Assembly: GCA_049791675.1 (NCBI GenBank)
Contig: JBARAD010000076.1
Location: forward strand, 1-64,000
Source of the DNA: Chryseosolibacter sp049791675
Lineage (GTDB): Bacteria > Bacteroidota > Bacteroidia > Cytophagales > Cyclobacteriaceae
Direction: 5' to 3'
Length of the DNA stretch: 64,000 nt
This document shows positions 8,814 through 15,724 of this stretch, piece after piece. The notes beneath the pieces are model-generated. The model made no database searches. It was not told where the DNA came from and saw nothing but the letters and a program-made list of their open reading frames with translations. Positions within the stretch are counted from its first letter, which is position 1. The number at the start of each line of letters is the position of its first letter. A program made the position numbers and the translations under genes.

Positions 8814-9626
8814 ATGCTAAAAAAACGCTTATTATTAATTGCCGTTGGTGCCATTGCGATATGGTTTCTTTTCAGGCTTCCCAAGGTAGTGATCGAAAAT
8901 GAAGGGTCGTTGGGCCGGGACGCGGGGCGGGACAGCGTGGCTTCCGGTACGTCTGATCATGTACAGGCTCCGACCGAGGTGCGCCGCCTGATCACTGAAT
9001 TAAAGAAGGAATACCGTAAAAGTACGGAAAAAGAAAAAAATGCTATCTTTGCCGACTCTTTAGCAAACCTGTATCGGACTGCGAATCAATTTGATAGCGC
9101 CGGGTGGTTCGCCGAGAGAGCCTCTGAGTTCTTTAAAAATACTGAAAGCTGGACCAAAACGGCTGATAATTACTATCAGGCGTACACTTTAGCATTGAAT
9201 CAGACTACACAGCGCGCGCATGCGGCGAAGGCTCAGGAGTTTTATGGTAAGGTGCTTGAGCGGGAGCCGCGCAATCTTGAAGCGAAGTCAAAGATGGCGA
9301 TGACTTACCTGACCTCGTCAAATCCCATGCAGGGGATAACGATGTTGCGGGAGGTTTTAGTCGAGGATCCGAAGAACGAAACGGCCCTGTTCAATATGGG
9401 GATGCTGTCAATACAATCCGGTCAGTATGACCGGGCTGTCGAGCGGCTTGAGGAGCTTATTGAAGTTAATCCCTCGCACGTTCAGGCGCAACTTCTGTTG
9501 GGCGTGGCTTTGATGAACAGTGGTGACAAGGAGCGGGCGCGTGTACAATTTGAGAAAGTGAAGGAAATGGATAAGGATCCAGCCGTTCAGGCAACTGCAG
9601 ATTCTTATCTGAAAGATTTAAAATAA
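8814..9626 (+). CDS. Membrane-anchored TPR protein
   Basis: A 270-residue protein with one N-terminal membrane helix (about residues 5-22, LLLIAVGAIAIWFLFRL) and tetratricopeptide repeats through the rest. The clearest repeats are in the last 120 residues: LEREPRNLEAKSKMAMTYL, EDPKNETALFNMGMLSI and EVNPSHVQAQLLLGVAL. TPR proteins act as scaffolds, and no catalytic residues are visible. From memory, a gene of this type is commonly found between HU and RNase G in this phylum. The function is unknown; an envelope scaffolding role facing the periplasm or cytoplasm is open. Confidence 0.85.
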   Translation: MLKKRLLLIAVGAIAIWFLFRLPKVVIENEGSLGRDAGRDSVASGTSDHVQAPTEVRRLITELKKEYRKSTEKEKNAIFADSLANLYRTANQFDSAGWFAERASEFFKNTESWTKTADNYYQAYTLALNQTTQRAHAAKAQEFYGKVLEREPRNLEAKSKMAMTYLTSSNPMQGITMLREVLVEDPKNETALFNMGMLSIQSGQYDRAVERLEELIEVNPSHVQAQLLLGVALMNSGDKERARVQFEKVKEMDKDPAVQATADSYLKDLK

Positions 9627-9672
9627 ACTATAACCATTCCGGTGCGCCGGGAAACAAAATTAAAACATTCAT

Positions 9673-9762
9673 ATGCCTAGCGGAAAGAAAAGAAAGAAGC
9701 ACAAAATGGCTACCCACAAGCGGAAGAAGCGCCTTAGAAAGAACAGACATAAGAAGAAATAA
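9673..9762 (+). CDS. 29-residue basic protein, AURKAIP1/COX24 (mS38)-like
   Basis: A very short gene: ATG at 9673, 28 further codons, TAA at 9760. The product has only one hydrophobic patch and is about two-thirds Lys/Arg/His: MPSGKKRKKHKMATH followed by KRKKRLRKNRHKKK. The spacing of K-M-x-x-H-K-x-R-K-K-R-x-R resembles the C-terminal COX24/AURKAIP1 domain (DUF1713), found in mitochondrial mS38 and in mycobacterial bS22, both bound to the small ribosomal subunit. It lies between the TPR gene and RNase G and is followed by a hairpin terminator. The assignment is from family memory; expression and ribosome binding are inference. Confidence 0.75.
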   Translation: MPSGKKRKKHKMATHKRKKRLRKNRHKKK

Positions 9763-9784
9763 TCCGGCTAAGACACCGGGTCGT

Positions 9785-9807
9785 GTCCCGCATCGCTGGG
9801 ACTTTTT
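9785..9807 (+). terminator. Intrinsic terminator after the basic small protein
   Basis: Stem GTCCC / GGGAC with loop GCATCGCT, followed by five T. It lies 22 bases after the stop of the 29-residue protein and 40 bases before RNase G, separating the HU-TPR-small protein unit from rng. Confidence 0.65.
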
Positions 9808-9846
9808 CTGTTCACAACGCTTATACAACATTAAACCATTTGTGTT

Positions 9847-11403
9847 TTGAGTAACGAACTAATTATTAGTGCCACTCAAGACGGATGTCGTATAGCCCTT
9901 CTTAAAGACAAGACGCTCGTTGAATTCCACCAGGAAGCAGAAGGCAGCAAATTCACCGTTGGTGATATTTACCTGGGAACTGTCAAGAAAGTAGTTCCCG
10001 GGCTCAATGCAGCCTTTATCGATGTAGGTTACGATAAGGATGCTTTTCTGCATTACCTGGATCTCGGTCCTCAGTTCAGTTCTCTTCAAAAGTTTACTAA
10101 ACTGGTGCGTGCCAAAAAGATGAATGGTGGAAGACTCGACAAATTCAATTCGGAACCGGACATCGATAAGCATGGAAAAATTGTCCAGCAGCTTGCGAAA
10201 AGTCAACAGATCCCGGTTCAGATTGTAAAGGAGCCGATCTCAACCAAGGGCCCTCGATTATCCTGCGAGTTATCATTAGCCGGGAGATACCTGGTATTGG
10301 TGCCTTTTTCAAACGCGGTAAGCGTTTCCAAGAAAATCACCAGCAGCGAAGAACGCAAGAGACTTCTTCGCCTTATTCAATCCATCAAACCTGAAAAGTT
10401 CGGTGTCATCATCCGTACCGTTGCCGAGAACAAGGAGGTAGCGGAGCTCGACCGGGATTTGCGAAATCTTGTCAAGACCTGGGAGGATGGTATGACACGG
10501 CTGCCAAACGCGCAGCCACGCGACAAGATCATCGGCGAACTTGATAAAACTTCTTCTTTGCTTCGCGATCTTCTGAATGAGTCTTTCGACAATGTTCATG
10601 TCGATGACAAGAAGATGTTCGACGAGATAAAGACGTACATCAAGACCATTGCACCTGACAAGGAGAAGATCGTAAAGCTGTACAGTGGCAAAGCGAAGAT
10701 CTATGAACATTACGGGATAGAAAAGCAGATCAAATCTGCTTTCGGAACAACTGTGAGCCTGAAGACGGGCGGCTACCTCATTATCGAGCATACCGAGGCG
10801 CTTCACGTAATTGATGTTAACAGTGGTAACAAATCCAACCGTGAGGAGAATCAGGAAACAACTGCGCTTTCCGTAAACGTGGAGGCTGCCAAGGAAATTG
10901 CCCGGCAGCTGCGTCTCCGCGATATGGGCGGTATCATCGTCATCGACTTCATCGACATGAAGAGCCTCGATAACAAGAAGCTTATCTACAAGGTGATGAA
11001 GGAGGAAATGATGGATGATAAGGCGAAGTCTACAGTCCTTCCGCTTTCCAAGTTCGGGCTGATGCAGATCACGCGCGAGCGTGTGAGGCCGCAGATGAAT
11101 ATCATTACGAAGGAGACCTGTCCTACCTGTAATGGAACGGGAAAGATCACGGCGTCGATTCTGACCTCGGATCTGATTGAAAAAAATATTGAACACCTGC
11201 TGGTAAAACAGAACGAAAGGGATCTTGTTCTGGCGGTGCATCCTTACCTTCATGCATACTTTACCGGCGGCCTCATTTCTCAGCGGATGAAATGGTACTT
11301 CAAATACAAGCGCTGGGTAACGATGGTTGTTGATACCTCCCTTGCGGTAACTGAATATAAGTTTCTCAACAAGGAAGGCGAAGAGATAGAGCTTAACAAA
11401 TAA
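9847..11403 (+). CDS. rng: Ribonuclease G (Rne/Rng family)
   Basis: A 518-residue endoribonuclease of the RNase E/G family, which cuts single-stranded A/U-rich RNA and matures rRNA. It has an S1-like RNA-binding part (about residues 35-130, GDIYLGTVKKVVPGLNAAFIDVG), then the DNase I-like core with metal-binding Asp near 323 (HVIDVNSGNKS) and 365 (VIDFIDM), and the Zn-link CPTCNG near 425. There is no C-terminal degradosome scaffold, as expected for RNase G. The start is TTG at 9847 (TTG-AGT-AAC); no ATG lies near. A strong terminator follows immediately. Confidence 0.95.
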   Translation: MSNELIISATQDGCRIALLKDKTLVEFHQEAEGSKFTVGDIYLGTVKKVVPGLNAAFIDVGYDKDAFLHYLDLGPQFSSLQKFTKLVRAKKMNGGRLDKFNSEPDIDKHGKIVQQLAKSQQIPVQIVKEPISTKGPRLSCELSLAGRYLVLVPFSNAVSVSKKITSSEERKRLLRLIQSIKPEKFGVIIRTVAENKEVAELDRDLRNLVKTWEDGMTRLPNAQPRDKIIGELDKTSSLLRDLLNESFDNVHVDDKKMFDEIKTYIKTIAPDKEKIVKLYSGKAKIYEHYGIEKQIKSAFGTTVSLKTGGYLIIEHTEALHVIDVNSGNKSNREENQETTALSVNVEAAKEIARQLRLRDMGGIIVIDFIDMKSLDNKKLIYKVMKEEMMDDKAKSTVLPLSKFGLMQITRERVRPQMNIITKETCPTCNGTGKITASILTSDLIEKNIEHLLVKQNERDLVLAVHPYLHAYFTGGLISQRMKWYFKYKRWVTMVVDTSLAVTEYKFLNKEGEEIELNK

Positions 11404-11408
11404 AAAAA

Positions 11409-11438
11409 GGGCCGGCGTTTTCGCCGGTCTTTTTTTTT
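11409..11438 (+). terminator. Strong intrinsic terminator of rng
   Basis: Stem GCCGGCG / CGCCGGT closed by TTTT and followed by an unbroken run of T, preceded by A7. It starts six bases after the rng stop codon. The first REP-like palindrome begins directly at its end. Confidence 0.9.
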
Positions 11439-11880
11439 GGGCTAAAGCCCATGCAGTTTAGTGTCCGAAAATAATTGCCTGGGTGCCTGGGCTAAAGCCC
11501 CTCGATAAATTTGCCTTTTCTTGCCTCCAGCTAAAGCTGGGAGGCAATTGAATAATGACTGATGTTGAAAGGAAGACATGCGGGGGAGTTTTGGGCGTGT
11601 GGCAAAATTTCAATAGTGTGCTTGCTACCCCTGCGTGTGGGTTGCCGGGCTAAAGCCCCTTCGATGATTTGCCTTTAATTGAATAATGACTGATGTTGAG
11701 AGGGCTTTAGCCCGCTGCACACTTTGAAAAAGATGTTTCTAAAAAATGTCTTAATGAGCATACTCTTCAATTGCCACTAGCTTCAGCTAGTGGATCAGGT
11801 CTTGTCAGCCACAAACGGGCTTTAGCCCTGAGCGAGTGTCCGCGCCGGAGGTAGTGAAAATTGAGACGGGCTTTAGCCCA
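11439..11880. repeat. REP-like palindrome patch with GCTAAAGC core
   Basis: A gene-free stretch packed with small inverted repeats. Copies of GGGCTAAAGCCC (or its complement GGGCTTTAGCCC) occur at 11439-11450, 11489-11500, 11647-11658, 11702-11713, 11817-11828 and 11868-11879. Longer hairpins sharing the core are at 11521-11547 (27 bases) and 11774-11793 (CCACTAGCTTCAGCTAGTGG). A 23-base direct repeat beginning AATTGAATAATGACTG occurs at 11546-11568 and 11677-11699. The patch abuts a RAYT-type transposase gene and continues beyond it, which is the arrangement of REP/BIME elements mobilised by such enzymes. Copies elsewhere in the genome are expected but not visible here. Confidence 0.85.
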
Positions 11881-12343
11881 AATGATCGTCCCTCAGTTGC
11901 GTCGACCCGTCCGGGAATCGTTGAAATCCCGCCTGCTGAATGTAATCATCGTATTCTTCGCCAAAACTTTTGTGGCGGTGATGTTCCTCCTGATTTCTGA
12001 TATACGCTCGAACTTTTTCGACCAATGATTCGGAAACAGAGGCGGCGAAATAATCATCCTGCCATTCGAACTTCTGCTCGCAGACTTTGTTTTTATTTAT
12101 CCAAAAGGAGGATTCTTCTTTTAGCAATTGCATAATGTTTCGCATGGTTTGGTCTGTACCAAGGGAGATCAGACAGTGGCAATGTTCCTGGTAGCCATTG
12201 ATCGTATCAATTGAAATTCCTTTTTCAACGGCGTTTTCCTTGATATGACTCCACACCTTCCGTCTGAGTTCGGCTGAATTAAGGAATAGCACTCGGTTTT
12301 TTGTGGATCAGACAAAATGGATGTATACTTTTACAAAGGACAT
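11873..12343 (-). pseudogene. REP-associated tyrosine transposase (RAYT, Y1_Tnp/IS200-like) with in-frame TGA
   Basis: Y1-type HUH single-strand transposase. The catalytic HUH motif is EHCHCL and the nucleophile is the Tyr of VRAYIRNQEEHH. Reading from the ATG at 12343 gives MSFVKVYIHFV, then TGA at 12310-12308, then STKNRVLFLNS. The family here normally reads IHFVWSTKNR, so the stop replaces a Trp codon (TGG to TGA). A GTG at 12292 could restart translation and give 139 residues, but without the first beta strand of the fold. Otherwise the frame is intact to a TAA that lies inside a flanking palindrome. It is recently inactivated, rescued by readthrough or restart, or a sequencing error. Confidence 0.8.
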
Positions 12344-12465
12344 ATAGAGAGGGATTTGGTGGCATTTAAAAGCTGAACAAGGCACCTCGCTTAAGATGAA
12401 ACCTCGGGCGTCCTTTGTAGTTCAATATCATGGAATTCTAAAAACCTATCCAATGCTCATGTGAC

Positions 12466-12507
12466 CCTCCGGCTGAAGCTGGTGGCAATGGATAAGGCTT
12501 TAGCCCG
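12466..12507. repeat. REP-like palindromes upstream of the RAYT
   Basis: An imperfect hairpin CCTCCGGCTGAAGCTGGTGG at about 12466-12485 and GGCTTTAGCCC at 12496-12506. These share the GCTNAAGC core of the patch on the other side of the RAYT, so the transposase is bracketed. The rest of the 12344-12587 gap shows no gene. Confidence 0.7.
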
Positions 12508-12534
12508 CCAGGGACAGGCTCGTTGATCTGCAAC

Positions 12535-12562
12535 AAAAAAGCCAGCGTACAAATGCTGGCCT
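12535..12562 (-). terminator. Intrinsic terminator of the SprB-repeat protein gene
   Basis: On the minus strand, GCCAGC / GCTGGC closed by an eight-base loop is followed by T6. It lies about 25 bases after the stop codon of the adhesin gene. Confidence 0.8.
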
Positions 12563-12587
12563 TTCCGGTTTGCAGGAATTTGGTTGG

Positions 12588-15428
12588 TTATCTTTTGGAA
12601 ATCTTGCCTTGGAAGACCTTTCCATCAATCGTCAATCGGTAATAATACATCCCCTTGGGAAGTGCCGAGGATTCCAGGGTGATGTAATACCCCTGAGACC
12701 TACCGGTGGGTGTTGTGCTGTTGGATATGCTGTTTCCATACTGGTCAATGATCTCAAGACTCACAAGCTCGTGATCGGCAGTCCATTCAAAATTGATCTT
12801 CTCGTTAAACGGATTCGGATAGACAGATACCGTTGCAACGTTCTGAGATGACGGAGAAATCTGTGTTGTTTCAAATCCAACACATAACCCGGCTTTGTAC
12901 GCAACGGTAGGTTTCCACAGCGACAAATCGCAGCCATTGTTTTCACATACAGTAAGGCGTACCGTAAAAGTGTCGACCTTCTTTCCGAAATCATTGATGT
13001 TGTCCACCTTCAGTCCATAGAGGCCTGTGGTGGGATCTTTTCCAAACTCCATCTTCCATCCTTCTGAATTGGAGTAGCTGCTAACGCTGCCACAAGGAAT
13101 GGCCAGCGTCCAGTGGGAAAGGTCATGACGGCAAAGTCCATTGGTGTTTACCACCATATCGTAGGTGCGGCACGTCGAGGAAGTTTCAACGATTGTAGCG
13201 ACTGTGTTGAAACACTCTTCACAGGTCTGGCTTCCTCCGTCACCATCACCCGGCGCTTCTCCAGGATTCTCCCCGCCTGGCTCTTCCCCGCCGGGTTCTT
13301 CACCGGGATCAGTGCCGCCACCGTTATCTTCCGGGATGCACGCCGCAACGGTATAGGTACAGGTTTGTGTGCATCCATCTTTTTGGATGGTCAGCGTAAA
13401 AATTGCCGCGCTATTCTCTCCACCCGCCGTGAATGCGATGGAAGCTGAATTACCTCCAATCAATGACCACTGGCCGTCGGTACTTTCAATACTCCAGGAA
13501 TATGAATCCGCATCGGTAACAGAAGTTGAAATGGTATTATCGACGGATCCGCACGAAGGATTCTCAGCGAGCTGATCGATGAGGCAAGCCCAGACCGCGC
13601 CCTGTCTTTCCACCACAATTTCTTTCAGAATGTTGCAGCCCCTGGAGTCTGTAATTTCAACCGTGTAAGAACCACTGTCCAGGCCCTCGACATCCTCTGT
13701 CGTGTTGCCATTGGACCATTCGTAAGTATACGGGGCCGTTCCACCGGAAGGAGTCAAGTCTACTGAATAGGGTCCGTCTGCATTGCACTGCGTATTCGAG
13801 ACGGCGGCCGCCGCAAAAATTTCCAGTGGGTTTTTGATCGTATAGGTCAACGTGCGGGAACATCCTGCTTCGTCCGTAACGATTACAGTGTAAGTGCCGG
13901 CGCCCAGATTTGTCAGGCTTGTACCGGATCCGCCACCGGTCCACTGATAGGTGTAGGGCGCAGTTCCTCCAACAGGCTCCTGCAATGTGATCGACGCATC
14001 TTCAGCGTCATGACAGGAAGGTTGTACAACTGTTGCCGATACCTGAAATGAATTTTTTGAAACAACGAAGCCGGCTGAGGCGGTACACCCCCTGCTATCC
14101 TTAACCGTTACAGTATAATAGCCCGACGCCAGATTTGAAAGATCCTCTATCGACTCGCCATTGGACCATGTAAAGGTATAGGGCGGTGTCCCGCCGGACA
14201 CGCTTAAATCCACCGTGCCGGAACCATCATCGTTACAGCCCGTGGGTGTTGTGATGCCATTCAAGCTCAAAGTGTTATTGTCTTTGATATAGAACGAGCC
14301 TCTGGCCGAGCATCCCGCATTATCGGTGACAACCACCGTGTAAACGCCGGCGCTGATGCTCTGGAGGTCCTCTGTGCTGGCCCCATTTGACCATTCAAAT
14401 GTATAGGGCCCAGTGCCGCCAATAACGCTGATATTGAGGGATCCATTTGTATCGTTACAATCAGGTTTCACATGTGTGCCCGTTACTTGGATCGTGGAGG
14501 TACTTCCCACGGCAAAGCTCTTTGTGGCAGCGCAATTATTTTCATCCTTTACAGTAACCGTATACTGGCCGGGGGCAAGGGATGGAATGTCCGCTGTCTG
14601 GGCGCCATTGCTCCAGCCAAATGTATAAGCACCTGAGCCACCGGATACCGAAATGTCAATAGATCCATCAGCCACTCCGTTACAGGTGGCCGGAGTACTG
14701 GTTCCTGAAATCAGGATCTCCGAGGGCTGTTCAATGGTCTCTTCGAGAGCGCGCTCTGCTCCGGATGCATCCCTTACGATCACAGAATAAGTGCCTGTCG
14801 ACAACCCTGACACACTTTGTGTAGTGAGGTTGTTTGACCAAAGGAAGGCATAAGGCTCTTTTCCATCGGCGACCACGACAGAGAGGGCTCCGTCTTGTGC
14901 ACCGAAGCACGACACATCAACTTTCTCAATCGAAGCCTTCAGCGGGCTGCATGTTACCGTGAGTGTTTCAAAGTTCACACACGTAGACGCCTTATATGCG
15001 ACGACTGGCTGCCAGCAGCTGAGCTGGTCTGCGCATGTTTCGCCTGAAGCGCAAACGGTAAAATTTACAATGAACTCTTTCCGGGAGCCTTTACCGAAAT
15101 CCGAGATATTATCGATTTTAAATCCACTTAAGCCTGTGGTGGGATCTGTGCCGATTTCCTGAGCCCAGTTCCCGGAGTTCCGGATATTTTGAATTTTGCC
15201 GCACGGTACCGCTACGGTAAAATGTGACAGCTCATGGGCGCACTCCCCGGAAAACGATACCTTCAGTTCATAAGACGTGCAGCTATCGGATATTTTTTGA
15301 ACGGATATCACGTCGGAAGAAAAGCAGGTGGTGCTGCAATCCTTTTCTTTTTTGGATTGAGCGGACAAATAGACCGAGTACAGAAATGGAAGAAGGAAAA
15401 ACAGGAACCACAAAAGTAACTTTCTCAT
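12588..15428 (-). CDS. Secreted SprB-repeat protein with type IX sorting domain
   Basis: A 946-residue surface or secreted protein. I chose the ATG at 15428 because it begins the signal peptide MRKLLLWFLFFLLPFLY. Order: signal (1-24); a Cys-rich domain (about 29-165); six or seven SprB repeats of about 70 residues (168-610), each with a GxxPYTxxWSNG...AGxYTVxVTDxxGC pattern; a divergent PKD-like unit (610-698); a Gly/Pro/Glu linker (699-732); a second copy of the N-terminal Cys-rich domain (734-856); and a Por/type IX C-terminal sorting domain (862-945, YPNPF to GKISKR). SprB itself is the mobile gliding adhesin of F. johnsoniae; this much shorter protein is likely another cargo. A terminator follows it. 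Confidence 0.9.
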   Translation of the reverse strand: MRKLLLWFLFFLLPFLYSVYLSAQSKKEKDCSTTCFSSDVISVQKISDSCTSYELKVSFSGECAHELSHFTVAVPCGKIQNIRNSGNWAQEIGTDPTTGLSGFKIDNISDFGKGSRKEFIVNFTVCASGETCADQLSCWQPVVAYKASTCVNFETLTVTCSPLKASIEKVDVSCFGAQDGALSVVVADGKEPYAFLWSNNLTTQSVSGLSTGTYSVIVRDASGAERALEETIEQPSEILISGTSTPATCNGVADGSIDISVSGGSGAYTFGWSNGAQTADIPSLAPGQYTVTVKDENNCAATKSFAVGSTSTIQVTGTHVKPDCNDTNGSLNISVIGGTGPYTFEWSNGASTEDLQSISAGVYTVVVTDNAGCSARGSFYIKDNNTLSLNGITTPTGCNDDGSGTVDLSVSGGTPPYTFTWSNGESIEDLSNLASGYYTVTVKDSRGCTASAGFVVSKNSFQVSATVVQPSCHDAEDASITLQEPVGGTAPYTYQWTGGGSGTSLTNLGAGTYTVIVTDEAGCSRTLTYTIKNPLEIFAAAAVSNTQCNADGPYSVDLTPSGGTAPYTYEWSNGNTTEDVEGLDSGSYTVEITDSRGCNILKEIVVERQGAVWACLIDQLAENPSCGSVDNTISTSVTDADSYSWSIESTDGQWSLIGGNSASIAFTAGGENSAAIFTLTIQKDGCTQTCTYTVAACIPEDNGGGTDPGEEPGGEEPGGENPGEAPGDGDGGSQTCEECFNTVATIVETSSTCRTYDMVVNTNGLCRHDLSHWTLAIPCGSVSSYSNSEGWKMEFGKDPTTGLYGLKVDNINDFGKKVDTFTVRLTVCENNGCDLSLWKPTVAYKAGLCVGFETTQISPSSQNVATVSVYPNPFNEKINFEWTADHELVSLEIIDQYGNSISNSTTPTGRSQGYYITLESSALPKGMYYYRLTIDGKVFQGKISKR

Positions 15429-15601
15429 ATAAATCAATGTTTCAAGCGCCATAGATACAGCTGCTTCATTGAATTTCGAGAGACCATCTCCCGAGCGGGA
15501 GCAGGGGCCGCCAGGGTGCGCGTGGCGACGACTAATGGCAACGCTTCCTGGTTACCGTTAAAGACCTCTTTTTTTGGTGTTTTTCAGAGAGAAAAGGGAC
15601 T
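15429..15601 (-). other. Leader region of the SprB-repeat gene with small hairpins
   Basis: No open frame is credible here. On the minus strand the stretch can form CTCCCG / CGGGAG (15488-15501) and GGTAAC / GTTGCC (15537-15556, one wobble) between the upstream terminator and the adhesin start. No known riboswitch consensus was recognised. It may be a structured 5' leader or simply promoter sequence. Confidence 0.35.
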
Positions 15602-15667
15602 AAAAAAACGTGGCTGCACATCAGCCGCCGACCTGATTGTATTGTCGACGACTGGCATGCAACCACG
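15602..15667 (-). terminator. Long hairpin with T7, terminator of the AsmA-like gene
   Basis: On the minus strand CGTGGTTGCA (15667-15658) pairs with TGCAGCCACG (15618-15609), and the inner arms CAGTCGTCGAC and GTCGGCGGCTG pair too, leaving an 11-base loop. T7 follows (15608-15602). The near-continuous stem of about 23 pairs is much longer than needed for termination. It lies 58 bases after the AsmA-like stop. A shorter hairpin, CGGCGG / CCGCCG around 15700-15716, has no T run. Confidence 0.75.
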
Positions 15668-15724
15668 CTGAATTTCAGAGATAATCTGCGTCGCTCACCT
15701 CGGCGGAATAACCGCCGGGGATGC

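Noticed and set aside
10309..11253. A 314-codon open frame on the minus strand inside rng
   Set aside because: It lies wholly within RNase G, whose motifs are intact; the antisense frame has no recognisable domain and reflects codon bias.
11439..11880. CRISPR array
   Set aside because: Repeats are short palindromes at uneven spacing in both orientations, with no uniform spacers and no cas genes.
12308..12310. TGA read as tryptophan (alternative code)
   Set aside because: Other genes in the window end in TGA at their expected C-terminus, for example prmA and tpiA neighbours and the EamA/aminotransferase junction, so the standard bacterial code applies.
13657..13944. 95-codon frame inside the adhesin gene
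   Set aside because: Same strand, different frame, within the repeat region; shadow of the repeated coding sequence.
15429..15601. Known riboswitch (c-di-GMP or cobalamin) in the adhesin leader
   Set aside because: The conserved cores of these riboswitches were looked for by eye and not found.
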